Below, in pieces: positions 22,901-34,890 of a stretch of 64,000 bases of DNA. The translations under genes and the position numbers were made by a program. The notes under the pieces were generated by a model. That model saw only the letters and a list, made by a program, of their open reading frames with translations. It was not told the origin of the DNA and did not search any database. Where the stretch lies: positions 9,798,501-9,862,500 of the forward strand of contig OX344758.2 of NCBI GenBank assembly GCA_947034885.2. The letters are read 5' to 3'. Each line of letters starts with the position of its first letter. The stretch's first letter is position 1. Source of the DNA: Thuidium tamariscinum (Eukaryota > Streptophyta > Bryopsida > Hypnales > Thuidiaceae).

Positions 22901-24951
22901 TGTTGCGTGCAGGCTGCTTTTTTTCGCACCAATTTAGTCCTTTTTTAGTTGTGCAGGCTAATATGCTCGAAGGAGGTGGCAAAACCCCCATTTTATCTCC
23001 TTTAGAGCTTGAAGACATTGGATTCAAAATTGCTGTGTATCCACTCTCTTTAGTCGGAGTCTCCATCCGTGCAATGCAGGTATTTACTCAGCAAACATTA
23101 CACTCAAATCAGCCAAATAATTGTGTAATCTTCCAGGGTCTTCAGTCTTATCCTCTTAACGTATAAAGCTACCTCTATGTAGTGAGTCAGTCGCAAGCTA
23201 TTGATTAGTTAATCTGAGGAATTTTGATGCCAAGGCCAGAATTAATATCTAAAATTTAGAACTGTTTACTTGTGTGTTACTCTGGCAGGATGCACTGGTA
23301 GCATTAAAGAGTGGACGTCTTCCCCCTCCGAGTTCATTGCCCTCATTTGAAGCTGTCAAAGACATCGTTGGGTTTCCAAAGTATTATGAGGAGGAGGCTC
23401 GCTACTCGACTGACTCTTCGACTGGCCCTTCGCCTACAAGTTCATCCTACATCCGCATGCCAGGTTAACAACAGATTTATCATTTGGAGTGTGTACATAT
23501 CTACCTTCACCCGAAGGTTTCTGCCACTGTTCTACTCAAAGCTGTGAAGTTCAAGGGTTAGACTGTATAAATGTAATTAGTCTTTAACGATGCGAAGGGA
23601 GGTCTGAAGGGTAACGGTAGTCTCGACGGTCCTGTAATGGCGCCATGTCATTCGTGTCATTAGTTGTTTTTATTTTTCCACACGACCTGAATTGACCTGA
23701 AATGACCACGTAGTGCGGACAAGATAGAGACAAAAGACAATTATGACACCATTCTTAACAATGTTCCTCTGGTCTTCCCTCGTCTTACATATTGATTGGC
23801 CTGCAAATGCTTTTTCTATTTCAGCAAATTCATCAGTGGGACCAAGCAATGAGCAAACTACTGCTGTTGTTCCAGAAGTAATACAAGATGGAGAAAGCAG
23901 ATCTAGGGTAGCAGATGTTGTTGAAAGCCTTAGTCCAAGAAGCAAGCGCAGCCCCTTCGATGGAATGTGGTCACGTACGATCCGTGTCAAAATTACTGGC
24001 AAAGACGGCGCATCTAAACTTGACATCCAAATACCAGTGAGCTATTTATCCTGCAATTTCGATATTTCTCTTGCGCTTAACTGTAGTGTTCCGTGACTCT
24101 CAATGCAATGGTGTGGTTTTGATGAGTACGTTACTATCAAATCATTTGTGCTGTCATCTCAATATATTTGTTGTGACCAAAAATTGGCTTGAAGGCTTCC
24201 TACATGATGGCTTCTTATGAAGGTCGTTGGGTGATGAGCTCTTTTATCCAACGCATGACATGCTTTGATTCTGAGTATAGTTGATTGTCTTAAACCATCC
24301 TTTGATGCCGGACAATCTCTGCATCAGGATGTCTAAATTAATTACTTGTCCTTGCAGGCTGGGTTTATAGAAGGCCTTTCAAATACCATTCCGGGTAAAC
24401 ATCGTGGCTTCCTTGCATCCCATCTCCAGATTGCAGAAAACACCAATTTCCTGAAGTTCAATTTCTAGTTTATCGCATTTCTGATTTATCACATCTAGTT
24501 TACCATGTTTTTTCTTAAGAACATCCTGAAGCAGTGTTAGGGAGTCGAGAGTCAGAGGTTGGTCCATGAAAGATGTAACAAATTAGGTACTAAATCATTT
24601 GCATTGAAGCTTTATGCTTTCAACACGAATTTATACCACTAATTTCTCCTTATCGGTTCTTCAATGACAATGCATTCTTAGCAAAGAACAATTTGTGCAA
24701 TGATTTTCTACAGTTGGATTATTGACTTGGAGAATCATGTCTGAAAGACAAGTTTCTTTCTCTCAAGATTAGACCATCTTAACAGTACACTGATGCACGG
24801 TTTCAAAACCTCTAAAGCTGTTGCAGGTTTGGATCTTCGGCAAATCCTGGAAAAAGCTCAAATCGACTTGAGTGGTAAACTAGAAAGCGGATCGACTCTC
24901 GCGGATTTCAATGACCCGGCTGGAGATCGCATTCAAGTCATTTTGGAATGA
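19992..24951 (+). CDS. PEP mutase/isocitrate lyase superfamily protein, predicted plastid-targeted (9 exons, 517 aa)
   Basis: Exons: 19992-20168, 21313-21523, 21892-22103, 22376-22657, 22957-23079, 23289-23463, 23825-24036, 24358-24394 and 24827-24951. All introns are GT-AG and all phases fit, giving 517 codons. The ATG is the first after an in-frame TGA at 19917. Residues 1 to ~75 are Ser/Arg/Pro-rich with almost no acid, like a chloroplast transit peptide. The barrel domain follows: CYDALSA (Asp111), GDADTGYGN (Asp169, Asp171), LLLED (Glu198) and KACGH (Lys204, Cys206, His208). In this superfamily the Asp/Glu set binds Mg and substrate. A Cys in KxCGH is typical of C-C lyases such as methylisocitrate lyase, so lyase or oxaloacetate hydrolase-like activity is likelier than true PEP mutase; the substrate is unknown. 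The core ends near PKYYEEEARYST (~380). A linker (~390-430) then leads to a C-terminal domain containing WSRTIRVKITG, AGFIEGL, LDLRQIL and FNDPAGDRIQVILE. From memory, longer plant homologues share this tail. No RNA evidence was available. Confidence 0.9.
23464..23824 (+). other. Intron 6 with an early in-frame stop
   Basis: The donor is CAG|GTTAAC, a non-optimal plant site, and the acceptor is TTTCTATTTCAG. If this intron is retained, the frame stops at TAA 23466-23468. The product would be 394 residues, with the full catalytic core but no C-terminal domain. Both ends are in phase 1, so splicing restores the frame exactly. Confidence 0.7.
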
Positions 24952-25389
24952 TTGAATGAATACAGTCGGACCAGAGAGACATCATCATCGGCGGGTAAAC
25001 ATTGGTTACATTTTCTTTTACTTTATGTCACCATGTTACTACAGGTGCTGCCTGTAGTGACTGACAAAAAAAAACAGATTTTGGCTGGACTCCTAATTGC
25101 ACCTTATTCCGATGCTGATTGCGTAATTGGTTTCTTGCTTAGGAGTGTGCACCTTCAAGGGTATGAGAACCTAGGGTTGCCTAGTGTGCCTGTGCCGTTG
25201 CCACAATATAATATAACAAATGCTACATTAATTTGGTTTTTTTTTTTTTCATTTAAAAACTTGAAAATCAATAGCTTTCATACCATAGGCCTAGACACCA
25301 TGATACAAAGCCGTGCACTCCTTGCTGAGAACTTTCAAATGCTACTAAGAATATGGTTCAGGGATACTTGGTTCAAGAAATGTCATTAT

Positions 25390-25395
25390 AATAAA
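25390..25395 (+). terminator. Candidate polyadenylation signal (AATAAA)
   Basis: AATAAA lies ~440 bp after the stop codon of the lyase-like gene, followed by more A/T-rich AATAAA-like words. Plant signals are degenerate, so an earlier site is possible. Confidence 0.3.
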
Positions 25396-25399
25396 TAAA

Positions 25400-26229
25400 C
25401 AAAATAAAGTAAAACAGACAAACTTAATTCCTGAGTGTTCAAGCCTTTCCAAGTATGTTTTGACTGTGAAAAAAGAGCATTAGAGCATTAGCTTGCAGTT
25501 ATCCTCGATGAAGAAAATTGTTTATTGTTTAAGATCTAACTTTATAGATGTTTAGAGAGTTTGCTTATTAGCATGCATACCAAATTTGATTTTAAAATTG
25601 CATAGATATTGTGAGAATATAACAAAAGAAGTGTATTTTCTTTATTGATAGTATGCCACCTTTTCCTACAATGTTTCAAAAATTTGCATATGAAAGTTTG
25701 TTGGGATTGGAGGTGATATGAATGACTACAAAGAGTGTTTGTACACTAAAATGCACCTCCAAAGTGATTCCAAAGTGATCAAATTCATTATGTAATCTAC
25801 CTTACAAATATTGAAATGGAATTTTTTCTAAGAGTAGAAATTGCAAATTGTTCCAAATCAATACTTGCAAGTTTAAATTTTCAATGGTGGAAATCATGGA
25901 AACACTTAACTTTTCCGTTGGAAATATTTTCAAAGCAAATGGATAAATACAATTTCTTGGAGATCAAATCAAATGGAATTGACAAATTTTGCTAAAGCCA
26001 AGAAATGAAATACAATGTGCAACTTTATTCTTCCATGAATGGTGCATATATGCCTTTGAAGACCTTTCAAGAATCAAAATTTTTTTTGTTGAAAATCAAA
26101 ATTCTCTTTTATTAAGTCTAAAAATTGCCCTCGAAAATTTTGAAAACAATCAAAAGAATTTACCTACCTAAACATAAATGAGCCTTAAATTTTAGATCGA
26201 CCATATATAGTTTATTAGGCAATTAGAAG
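25400..26229. other. AT-rich gene-free stretch
   Basis: Nothing recognisable: short frames only and no terminal repeats. It separates the lyase-like gene from the next TTAA element. Confidence 0.4.
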
Positions 26230-26233
26230 TTAA

Positions 26234-27194
26234 CCCCTCACCGCCCAAGAGGACCAAAAGTGTCCATGCAGTCAGACTCAAAGTGCTGTAACTTTTGCAT
26301 CCAATGTCCAAATTCATTGAAACTTGTTGGGAAAGTTGCGCATTTTAATCTAGTTCTTATGGAAGAAATTTCAAATCAATAAAAGACATATTGAGTTTTT
26401 GAGAGCCATTCAAAGTTCACAGGTTCATTTAGATGCAGCACACTGCATTGTGACAGCTGCAACTTTGGGGGATTGTATCTTTTTCATAAAATCTTTTTTT
26501 TTGATAAAATTTGTTGTGTTTTGTTCCTCTCAAGGTCTAGTTATTGTGCTAAAATTTTCATGCCAATCCAAGTTGTTTTGAATGTTTGGGAGCAATTCGA
26601 AGTTCAAAATCTAGACATTTTTGCATTTCAGTCAACTTTGGTGGCTCGTAACTTCTTCATACATGATTGCTTTTCAATAATATTTGTTGGAAAAGTTTCA
26701 CTTACTAATCTATTTTGTGTGGCTAAAATTTCAGATCCATCTAAGACGTTTTGAGTGACTGAGAAGCATTTTGGTAGAAGGAGCTTCAGCCACAGTTGTG
26801 ATTTTTTCATCTTTTTTCACTGGTTTTTGACATTTCAAATCCATTTTTCAAACGAAATGAGTGATTTTTATGCATTTTTTTCCCACCAAACTGTTTATAT
26901 TATGGTTTTGAATCACTTTGTAGTTTAATGTTTTTTCATTGGAGTTGGTTTAGAAATCCAATTTCACCTCCAAATGTGTTTTTAAGAAAATTTCAGCACC
27001 TTTTTTGAACACTAAAACATTATAATCTTTCAATCTATACGGTCAAATGACCCAAAATTTGTTCCACACCATCTACAAGATACACACTACAAGATTGTAC
27101 GGTTGAGATCTTCATACCTTACTCTGATTTTGACTTTTCAGACTTGCAAAGGCAGGCAGTTTTTAAGCATGGTTGGACCTTGGGCGGTGAGGGG
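26234..27194. mobile_element. TTAA-flanked element, subtype E (961 bp, complete)
   Basis: TTAA lies at 26230-26233 and 27195-27198. The ends CCCCTCACCGCCCAAG are exact inverted repeats (16 bp). The interior matches 34891-35868 along its whole length. Open frames of 60-93 codons inside are Phe-rich, occur on both strands and are not conserved as proteins. Confidence 0.75.
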
Positions 27195-27229
27195 TTAAGG
27201 TACAAACTAGTATATTGTGTCTATTTGCT

Positions 27230-28480
27230 ACAATATAATAAAATAAAATAAAATATTCTAAAAAATGCAATTCGTCAAAAATTCAAAATCTTTTTTGTTG
27301 TCAGTTGAAATGCTATATAACAAAGTTTGTATAATCCTAGTTTGTTGTAGTATTAAAGATTGAATTTTTGAAAAAAATTGAAAGCTATATGTATGGAGGA
27401 GTGTCAAAGTTTTGTTTTGTGGCATTTCAACATGCACTGTGCAAGTTTTGGTTTTTCCAAAATAAATAGTAATTTAATCTAATTTTTTAATTTAAAATTT
27501 ATTTTTAAATCCTTAAATTTCACACCAAAGGTCCAAATACCACAAAATAAAGTTCTTGCACCCCTCCTCACAAAGAGCTTTTGAGTGGTACCATGAACAC
27601 CGTTGAATGTATTGTAGTTTGTTACTTGAACATATCAAACAAACAAAATTTAACAAACAACCTATTTTAAGGTATAGACAAGAATGTCTTGTGCCATTGC
27701 CACAACCAAAATAAAAATAAAAATAATTTTTTAATTCATTAAAACTTTGAAATTCAATACCATTTCACAGTAGAATGAGTTCAAGGGCTTTGTTTTGTGA
27801 TGTTTGAATAGACCATGCAAAAGTTGTGGTTTTTGTAATGAAGAATAATTTAACTCAATTTTTGAATCTATAAACTTTAAAATCAAAGAACTTTCATGTC
27901 GCAAGTTCAAATGCCACAAAACAAAGTTTGTACATTCCTCTTCACTAAGAGCTTTTTGAGTGGTCTTAAAATCATCAGTGAACACCTTACAATTTGTTAG
28001 ATCTCACCATATCAAACAAAATAAAATAAATAAACTATTTTGAGATATAAACTAACGTTCTTTGTATTGTTGCCTAAACTGAAATAAATTAAATTGTACT
28101 TTTTTACTTTTTTATTTTTTTAAGAAATTCAATATCTTTTATAGACAAAGGAATGCAAAGGATTTTGTTGTGGTTTAAGAGATTGCATTCTTGATGTAAA
28201 TAGAAAGCTCTATGCATGAAGAAGGCTAAACAAAAGTTATGGTTTTCCCAAAATAGAAGATAATCTTAATCAATCAACAATTCCTAAAAAATTTGAAATT
28301 CAATCATTTTTGTACCACAAATCTAAAGTTCTAAATGCCACAAAACAAAGTCTATGCATTTGAGCATTTGAGCATACTAAGAATGTTACCAAACATCTTA
28401 CAATTGGTTATATCTCAACATATCAAATAAAACAAACAAGCAACCTATACTTCAAGTATAGATATCAGGCACACCTATGA
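27230..28480 (+). repeat. Three tandem ~380-425-bp repeats
   Basis: Blocks recur in order near 27510, 27880 and 28300: CAAATGCCACAAAACAAAGT, an AAGAGCTTTT(G) AGTGGT block, then CATATCAAACAAA and a GGTATAGA-like end. Divergence between copies is high. No gene lies within. Confidence 0.65.
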
Positions 28481-28904
28481 AAGTTCATTATTTATTCATC
28501 ATTGTCTAAAATTCATGTGCCAAGAGATTCTATGATTTTTTAACAATTAGAGACATGATCCATCAAATAGAAACCCTTAATTACTTTGATGCTTATTTGG
28601 ATTATTCTTGAGGTTTTTTCCTCAATGAATGCCTTGATTTCCATCTTGAAGATGTATGGCTATTTTTAGTGGTTCAAATCTCATGCTTACTTTTATGGCA
28701 AAATGATAGAATGGCATTGATTACATTGACTTTAGTATCAAACATTTGAAAAACATGCCATTTGCAACTCCATGTAGAAGAGCAATATATCAAAACCATT
28801 TCTTTTTTACACTTGTGATATTTAAACAAGAACTCAAATCTTATGTAGAATTTTTTTTTTGATAGGTTCATATTTTTTTCCATAATATAAAATCAAATAT
28901 TATT

Positions 28905-29297
28905 TTCTCAAATGGACAAGTGCTTCAAAATGAAACTATCCACAAACTAAAATTCTTCATAACTTTCATCTCATTAATCCAAATGGAATGATTTAAAGCT
29001 TTCCAAATCTATATAAGTCTAAAGAACAAATTTCAAATTTTAATTTTTTCTTAAAGTATTTTTCAAAGAAGTTTTTGAATTGCTTAGATTGCCTGTCAAG
29101 CAATGAAAATGACATGTTTGACAATAACTTTTTATCATGTACTCAAAAGTCATGAGAATTGTTGGGCCTTAAAGATACTACTTGGGCATAGGTTGTGTGA
29201 AATTTTCAAAGAAAAAAAATAAAAACTCCATTCATAGTAAGCTACTCATAATTGTTATGTTGCCAAAAAATACAACTTGGTCTTTTAGGCATTAAAC
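28905..29297. mobile_element. Right-half fragment of a subtype C TTAA element
   Basis: Colinear with about 19060-19431: ATAACTTTCATCTCATTAATCC, GGAATGATT, TAGTAAGCTACTC and GTCTTTTAGGCATTAA. The terminus is mutated from TTTAGGGGTTAA and the left half is absent. Confidence 0.55.
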
Positions 29298-30595
29298 CTT
29301 GCACAACGACACTACAATGTGAGCATGTGAGCATGAATCTTAGAGGAGTGAGTAGGGAATGATGAATGTGTGAGCCTAGAGCTTAGAAATTTAAAACATG
29401 ATGTATTTTCTTAATTTTTATTGGCACTAGAAGAAAATGAGGGATTTTGCAACTATACTTTGCAATTGGTTTTGTAGTTGCATGGGACCCTTGCAACTAG
29501 GTGACAATTTGAAGTTTGCACTTATAGTGGACAAGTCATAGTAGTTGCAAAAGTAAGCAAAGGCGTTTTTTATCTAATAGCCTATCAAGAACTTTGTTGA
29601 TGAACTCTTATAGTATGGTTGCCAATGTGGAACTTGCTTATGTGTGACTTGTTAGTTATTTGTTTGCCACTAATGCATGATTTGTTTGCAATTCATTTGT
29701 GACTTCATTGCAATTTGTCCGTGATTCATTTACAACTCGCTTGTAACTAATTTGCAACTTGTTTATGACTTGTATATTTGTATATTTTGAAATTCTATCT
29801 AAATGATTTATAGATTTCAAAATTTCAAATCTAGCTTCTTTTTTAGGATACAAAATCCAAAAATTGCTATAAAACAGATTTCACTAGTTCATGAAACTTT
29901 ACAATTTCATAGATTTAAAACAAAAATTGAACTTTATATGTTAGTAGATTTTTATAAAGTGTAGAAATATACAAATTGTAATAATTTATAAACTTTAAAA
30001 ATCTAGAAATATTAAAATCTTAGAATTTCATAAACAAAATTCATTACATAAGTATACTACAAGTCTAATGAGTCCAACCTAATGGTATTTTTGACAATTG
30101 ATATGGGACACTTGATGTAAGACAATTGGAAAACAATGAAAAATCAACTAAGAATCAATTAAAAAACAACAAGAAAATGACTAATAAACAATTAAGAAAA
30201 AAATTAGAAACTACTATCATCATTTTATAGTTGTAGTTGTTTCCTAGTGGATTTGAAGTTGTTTTTGCAATTGCAAATTAGCATAATGGATTCTCCAAAG
30301 TGTAGAATTGTCTTTCTTAAGAACTATGATGATAATTGGATGGAGAATTCTATTCATATTCATTATAAATTTGAACTTTGTTACAACTCTTGTAATCCAA
30401 CTCTACATTCTACAATTGCTTTGCAATTAAAACAATGTATGCACTCCATTCTACAACTACTTTGAGACTAAAACAATGTGCTTATGATATATAGTACAAC
30501 AATGATAAAGATAGTTACATAAGATTGACTGCTAATAGAGAAGGCTATAGTTGCTAAAAAATCTTATAGGACACATACTTGTATTTTAATCCAAT
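29298..30595. other. Gene-free stretch with a degenerate minisatellite
   Basis: From about 29640 to 29775 the sequence is a loose repeat of TTTGCAACTTG/TTTGTGACTT words, 10-20 bp apart. The rest is AT-rich with no gene recognised. Confidence 0.35.
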
Positions 30596-30832
30596 GACAC
30601 CAGTATGTGTGCATAGAAGTGTAAGCCTATAAGCCTTGAGCCTTAGCATAAGTAAGTATCCTACGCTCTTTGAAGGTGTTTATAATTTAAACACCTATAA
30701 TATAGGTGTTTAGAATATAGATTCACTATTACCATTGAGGTGTCTATAATATAGACACTTATATTATAGGTAACTGTATAGAACTCTAGGCTCATAGGCT
30801 CACACTTTCTATGCTCACATACTAGCAACCAT
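30596..30832. mobile_element. ~235-bp MITE with inverted ends and palindromic centre, copy 1
   Basis: The ends resemble TGCTAGTATGTGAGCATAGA inverted against each other. The centre contains ACACCTATAATATAGGTGT, a near-perfect palindrome. Related copies lie at 36418 and 58269. It is non-coding. Confidence 0.6.
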
Positions 30833-31246
30833 GCATTCTAATTAGTTGTGATGGACACATTTCTTAAAGTGTGGTTAAGAAGTTGAAACTTTGATGTTTT
30901 TTCAAAAAAAATTATTTTATTTCAAAAACTATGGCCTATACACATGAGACCCATATCCAAGGATTTTTAATTAATAACCTTGGCAAGTTGATGCTATCTA
31001 TGTTTTAAAATTTATATAATGTTTTGAGAAGCTATCCTAGGATAAGTTAATCAAGTGAGGGTATAAATAATTTAGAAGTAACTTTAAAAATGAGGAAATG
31101 ACAAATGCAATGAAAATACCATAGGATGCAAAACATTATGTATTTAGTGAGATATTCTTTTATTGGAGGAAAGAATACATATTGGACTATGAATATATTA
31201 TTTTCTATTAGAATTAGAATTTTTTGAAGATATTATAACGATACTA
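30833..31246. other. AT-rich gene-free stretch
   Basis: No gene or repeat boundary recognised. Confidence 0.35.
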
Positions 31247-31974
31247 GGGTCGTTGCAAGAAACACTTACCGGTTTTGTCTCAAAATGGCTCAAAATCAAT
31301 GAGTCCTGTGAGTCCTGTGACCCTTTGAAATAAATTTTTTTTAAATTGAAAAAAATATGGATAATTTGAAGAGCAATGAGAATATTATGTCTCTTGAAAT
31401 TCAGACCTAAGAAATTTTTTCTCTAAATGTTATAGACAATGGAAAATACAATGAAAATAGCTCTTTTTTCACTAATTTGGTAAAAATAGTAAAAAAATTC
31501 AAAAAAATAAAATGAAAAATCCTTTTTTTCTTCAAGTAAAGGTCTTTCTTTTCCAACAAATTTCATATTTGGAAAAAATAAATTCTATTCTCTACACGTG
31601 CGCAAAGTCAGCCACTTTGACGACATGTGGAAGTTGGACAGTTTAATATTTTCAAAAATCCTTTTTAGGGATTGTGTAACTATACTATATATCTAAGCTT
31701 GCCAATTTTCAGCTCAAAATTTGCATTTTTGGGTCAAAAATAGGACTAAAAACCCCCAAAATGGCCAAGGTAGACAGCCAATCGGGGGCAGTTTAAAAAT
31801 AGTAAACTAATTTTTAAAAAATTGAAAAAATTACACAACATATAAAACTTTTGTGCTCACCTTCATTCCAAATTTCAAGTTGATAGGGCAAACTATGCAA
31901 AAGTTATAAGCAAAAAACTACCTGTTGGAGGTCAAGGGGACAAAAAATAGGACAAGTGTTTCTTGCAATCACCC
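31247..31974. mobile_element. GGGTSATTGCAAG-family element (728 bp, complete)
   Basis: The left end GGGTCGTTGCAAGAAACACT and right end AGTGTTTCTTGCAATCACCC are inverted copies differing at two positions. The element is flanked by ACTA on both sides, a likely 4-bp target duplication. It has no coding capacity. Confidence 0.7.
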
Positions 31975-32844
31975 ACTACATATCTACTTCATATTCTGCT
32001 AATGTTTGTCAACTAGCTTGCTTGCTTGTCTGTCTTGATGATTTTAGCAATAACAAGCATTTGTTTAGCTTCATCAAAATTCAAATGAAGAGTGTAGATG
32101 AACATAGCTATTTTATAATCCAATTTGCAAAAGTTGTAAAATATGTAATGAAGGCGTTTGTAGTTTATAAATAGGCCATACTTTCTAAAGGAAGTCCCCC
32201 TCAAACTTGCATAATGTGGACAAGTATAAGATGAAAAATTGCAAAGCATGATGTTGTAAACCTTCTAATTAATCTAAAATGAAAGGATAATAATAGCACC
32301 AAGTATAGTGTAAAGAAAAAAGTTGACTTTAATAATACTTGCAATAACATTCTTTACACTTTCTTGTTGATTGTAACAATTTTTCATAGGTGTTGTGCCT
32401 TACTATTCCAGTGAACTCGCACGCCAATTTGAATAGAAGGGATTCTTCTAACACATATTAGATAAGAATGAATTTAGAGCATAGGCTTAAATATTCTAGC
32501 ATTGTTGGAATATCATAACCAATTCAACAAAAATCAACTTATTTTTCTTATTTGGGGCACTATAATGATTGTTTTCATTGCTTTGTAACTTTCTATAGAA
32601 GCCCATAAAAATGGCTACTTTGTTTCAATTGATTTCAATAGTGCAATGACCAAACCAACAAAATTTTAGGGAATCTAGAATCATAATAGAATCTTTTAGA
32701 AATCTTTAGACTCTACTTATTGCATTCATAATATTTTGGAAATTATACAATTTTTTGTATCAAAACAACAGGAAGAGATTGGCACATTGATGCCAAATGA
32801 TTAATTATTCTTTGAGGCCCTATGGCATGATTTCATGCCATTTT
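31975..32844. other. Gene-free stretch
   Basis: An open frame of 72 codons on the plus strand and one of 78 on the minus strand overlap at about 31956-32249. Neither matches a known family, and overlap on both strands argues for chance. Confidence 0.35.
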
Positions 32845-33565
32845 GGGTCATTGCAAGAAACACCATGCAAAAAGCGTAGCGTTTTCAAACGTAGTCTTTT
32901 TTTTCCGGGAGTGCTTTAAAATTAGAAAAATAAGTTTTAAAAAAAGTAAAAAATACATCTCATGTATGAACCTTTAAGAATAGAAAGGAAAGGCATAGAA
33001 AAATTCTCTAAGTAGAAAATCTAGAAAAGTGCAAAATCTCATGAAAATTAGTACTTCCACATTTTAATTTGTAAAAAATAGGGAAACCAATTTTAAGAAA
33101 AACTAAAAATTTTCCATTTGAGGAAAGTTGATTTTGATAAGATTTGACCAAAAGAACGATCTTAGATCCATCATCAATGTTCAAAAATTGCGTGCCACGG
33201 GAAAGAATTTGTACTCATGTGGAGGACATAAGAAAACATATTTTTAGATTTTTATTTGGAATTTATAGGTTTTACACCTATGCAAATAGACCATGAAAGT
33301 TTCGTCTTCAAATCATTAAATTTAGACACTCGAACGTAATGATAACCATAAACGTAATTTTGTGACAGTTGAACGAAAATGTTTTTTAAATATAAAATTA
33401 TTTTTTACAATTTTTGAAAAATAAGGGATCTAATAAACTTCAAGTTAGGTTTGTTCAATAAAAATTTCATGTTCATTAGACTTAATCTCCAAAAGTTATA
33501 GTGGAAAACAAAAAAGTGGTTCACATTGTGTCGCAAAATAGGACCAGTGTTTCTTGCAATGACCC
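32845..33565. mobile_element. GGGTSATTGCAAG-family element (721 bp, complete)
   Basis: The left end GGGTCATTGCAAGAAACAC is exactly inverted at the right end except for one base near the inner edge. TTTT flanks both sides, a possible 4-bp duplication. The interior matches 15293-16006 in reverse orientation and part of 2896-3550. Confidence 0.7.
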
Positions 33566-33627
33566 TTTTCAGCTCTTAAGCAAGCCTTTTCAAGTGCAAT
33601 ATTTGTTGAATACATTAGATGAAATCT

Positions 33628-33708
33628 GAGGGCATTAGGAGACCGTTTCGGGTCTGTTCCCGAAACGGCTCCCAATGCCGCAGATCCTCGTCAGGCCGAT
33701 TTTTATGG

Positions 33709-33742
<34 letters not shown>

Positions 33743-33895
33743 TCCTGAAATACGAAAATAAGTCCAAAATTTATTTATTTATTTATATATATATATATAT
33801 ATTACGTGGCAGTGTCCCGACCACGTAGGATTCGGGTTCACAGGGCAGAAACTGCGTTCCCGCAGTCCGGGAACCCGCAGTCTCCTAATGCCCTC
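33628..33895. mobile_element. 268-bp MITE with perfect 16-bp ends and an A31 run
   Basis: GAGGGCATTAGGAGAC at 33628-33643 is exactly inverted at 33880-33895. Next to the left end is a second hairpin (CCGTTTCGGG...CCCGAAACGG), and GTTCCCGCAGTCCGGGAAC makes another near the right end. The middle holds 31 consecutive A (33709-33739) and a (TA)n run near 33785-33802. The flanks AAATCT and AAATTT may be a worn target duplication. Confidence 0.7.
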
Positions 33896-34886
33896 AAATT
33901 TCTTCTAATGTGATTCTTGTGAAATTTTTATTAAAGAAATATTTCACTATTAGCTCAAAAACTAAAATAATTCATACCAATCTAAACGGCAATTTACAAA
34001 TTTATGTCTCAATAGGTCAATTTTTTAAATAGCAAGCAATTTTAGGTAGCCAAATAGATCTAATTGGTCCAAAATTCTCTTCATATATTTTCAACAAAGA
34101 TTGTTATATAATCTCAAAAGTTGAAAGGCGTATAAACAATTAATTTTTATTTATAAGCATTGAAATAAGTTTTTCATAGTTGAGCAATGTTTAACACATT
34201 ACACTTAAAATTCTATATACAATGGACTTTTCTTTTTAGAGTTAATCATTCAAAATTTGGTGATTATGAATAAAGTTCATAGAGAGGTTTGAAAGGACAT
34301 TTTCTTTAACATTTTCAAACATACTCTCTAAATTTTGTCTATAACTTTTGATTGGAGGCTCAAATTCACAAACAAATATCGATAATGAAAGATGAGTTTT
34401 TTCTCAGTTTGTCAACTTTTTTTTAGTTTAAAGTTTTTGAAATAAGTTATTTTACTATATCAAAATGGCCACCAAAGTTTATTGACTTAAAAAACACCAA
34501 ATTATAAATAAATAAGTAAAAAAATATGTGCACTACATATAGAAATTCAATGGTGGAGTATCAAAGAGAATCTTATGCATTAAAGTATGAAGTCACCAAT
34601 TCAAACCCAATAGGCAAGTGTATGGCTATACTTCAAGGTTTTGAATAGTGAAATTTTATAAAAAAATTCATACATCTATAAATTTTGGATGGAAAAAAAA
34701 TTTAGATCATTTTTTTAATTTCAAATAATCAATACTTTTTTGTTGATTTAGATACTAAATTTTGTAGACAAGGTGAGTAGATGTCAAGGTGACATCGACA
34801 TGTTATATTGCAAGTGAAACCCATCTTCTTCAAGCTTGACAATTTATATACAAGCAAGGTTGGTATCAATGAAAACAATTCGAACC
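33896..34886. other. AT-rich gene-free stretch
   Basis: No gene, RNA or terminal repeat recognised. Confidence 0.35.
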
Positions 34887-34890
34887 TTAA

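Noticed and set aside
24952..25398. 148-codon open frame immediately after the lyase-like gene
   Set aside because: It begins just after the TGA stop, runs through probable 3' untranslated sequence including a long T run, and has no recognisable domain.
33619..33828. Open frame with a poly-lysine stretch
   Set aside because: It is the translation of the A31 run inside the 268-bp MITE.
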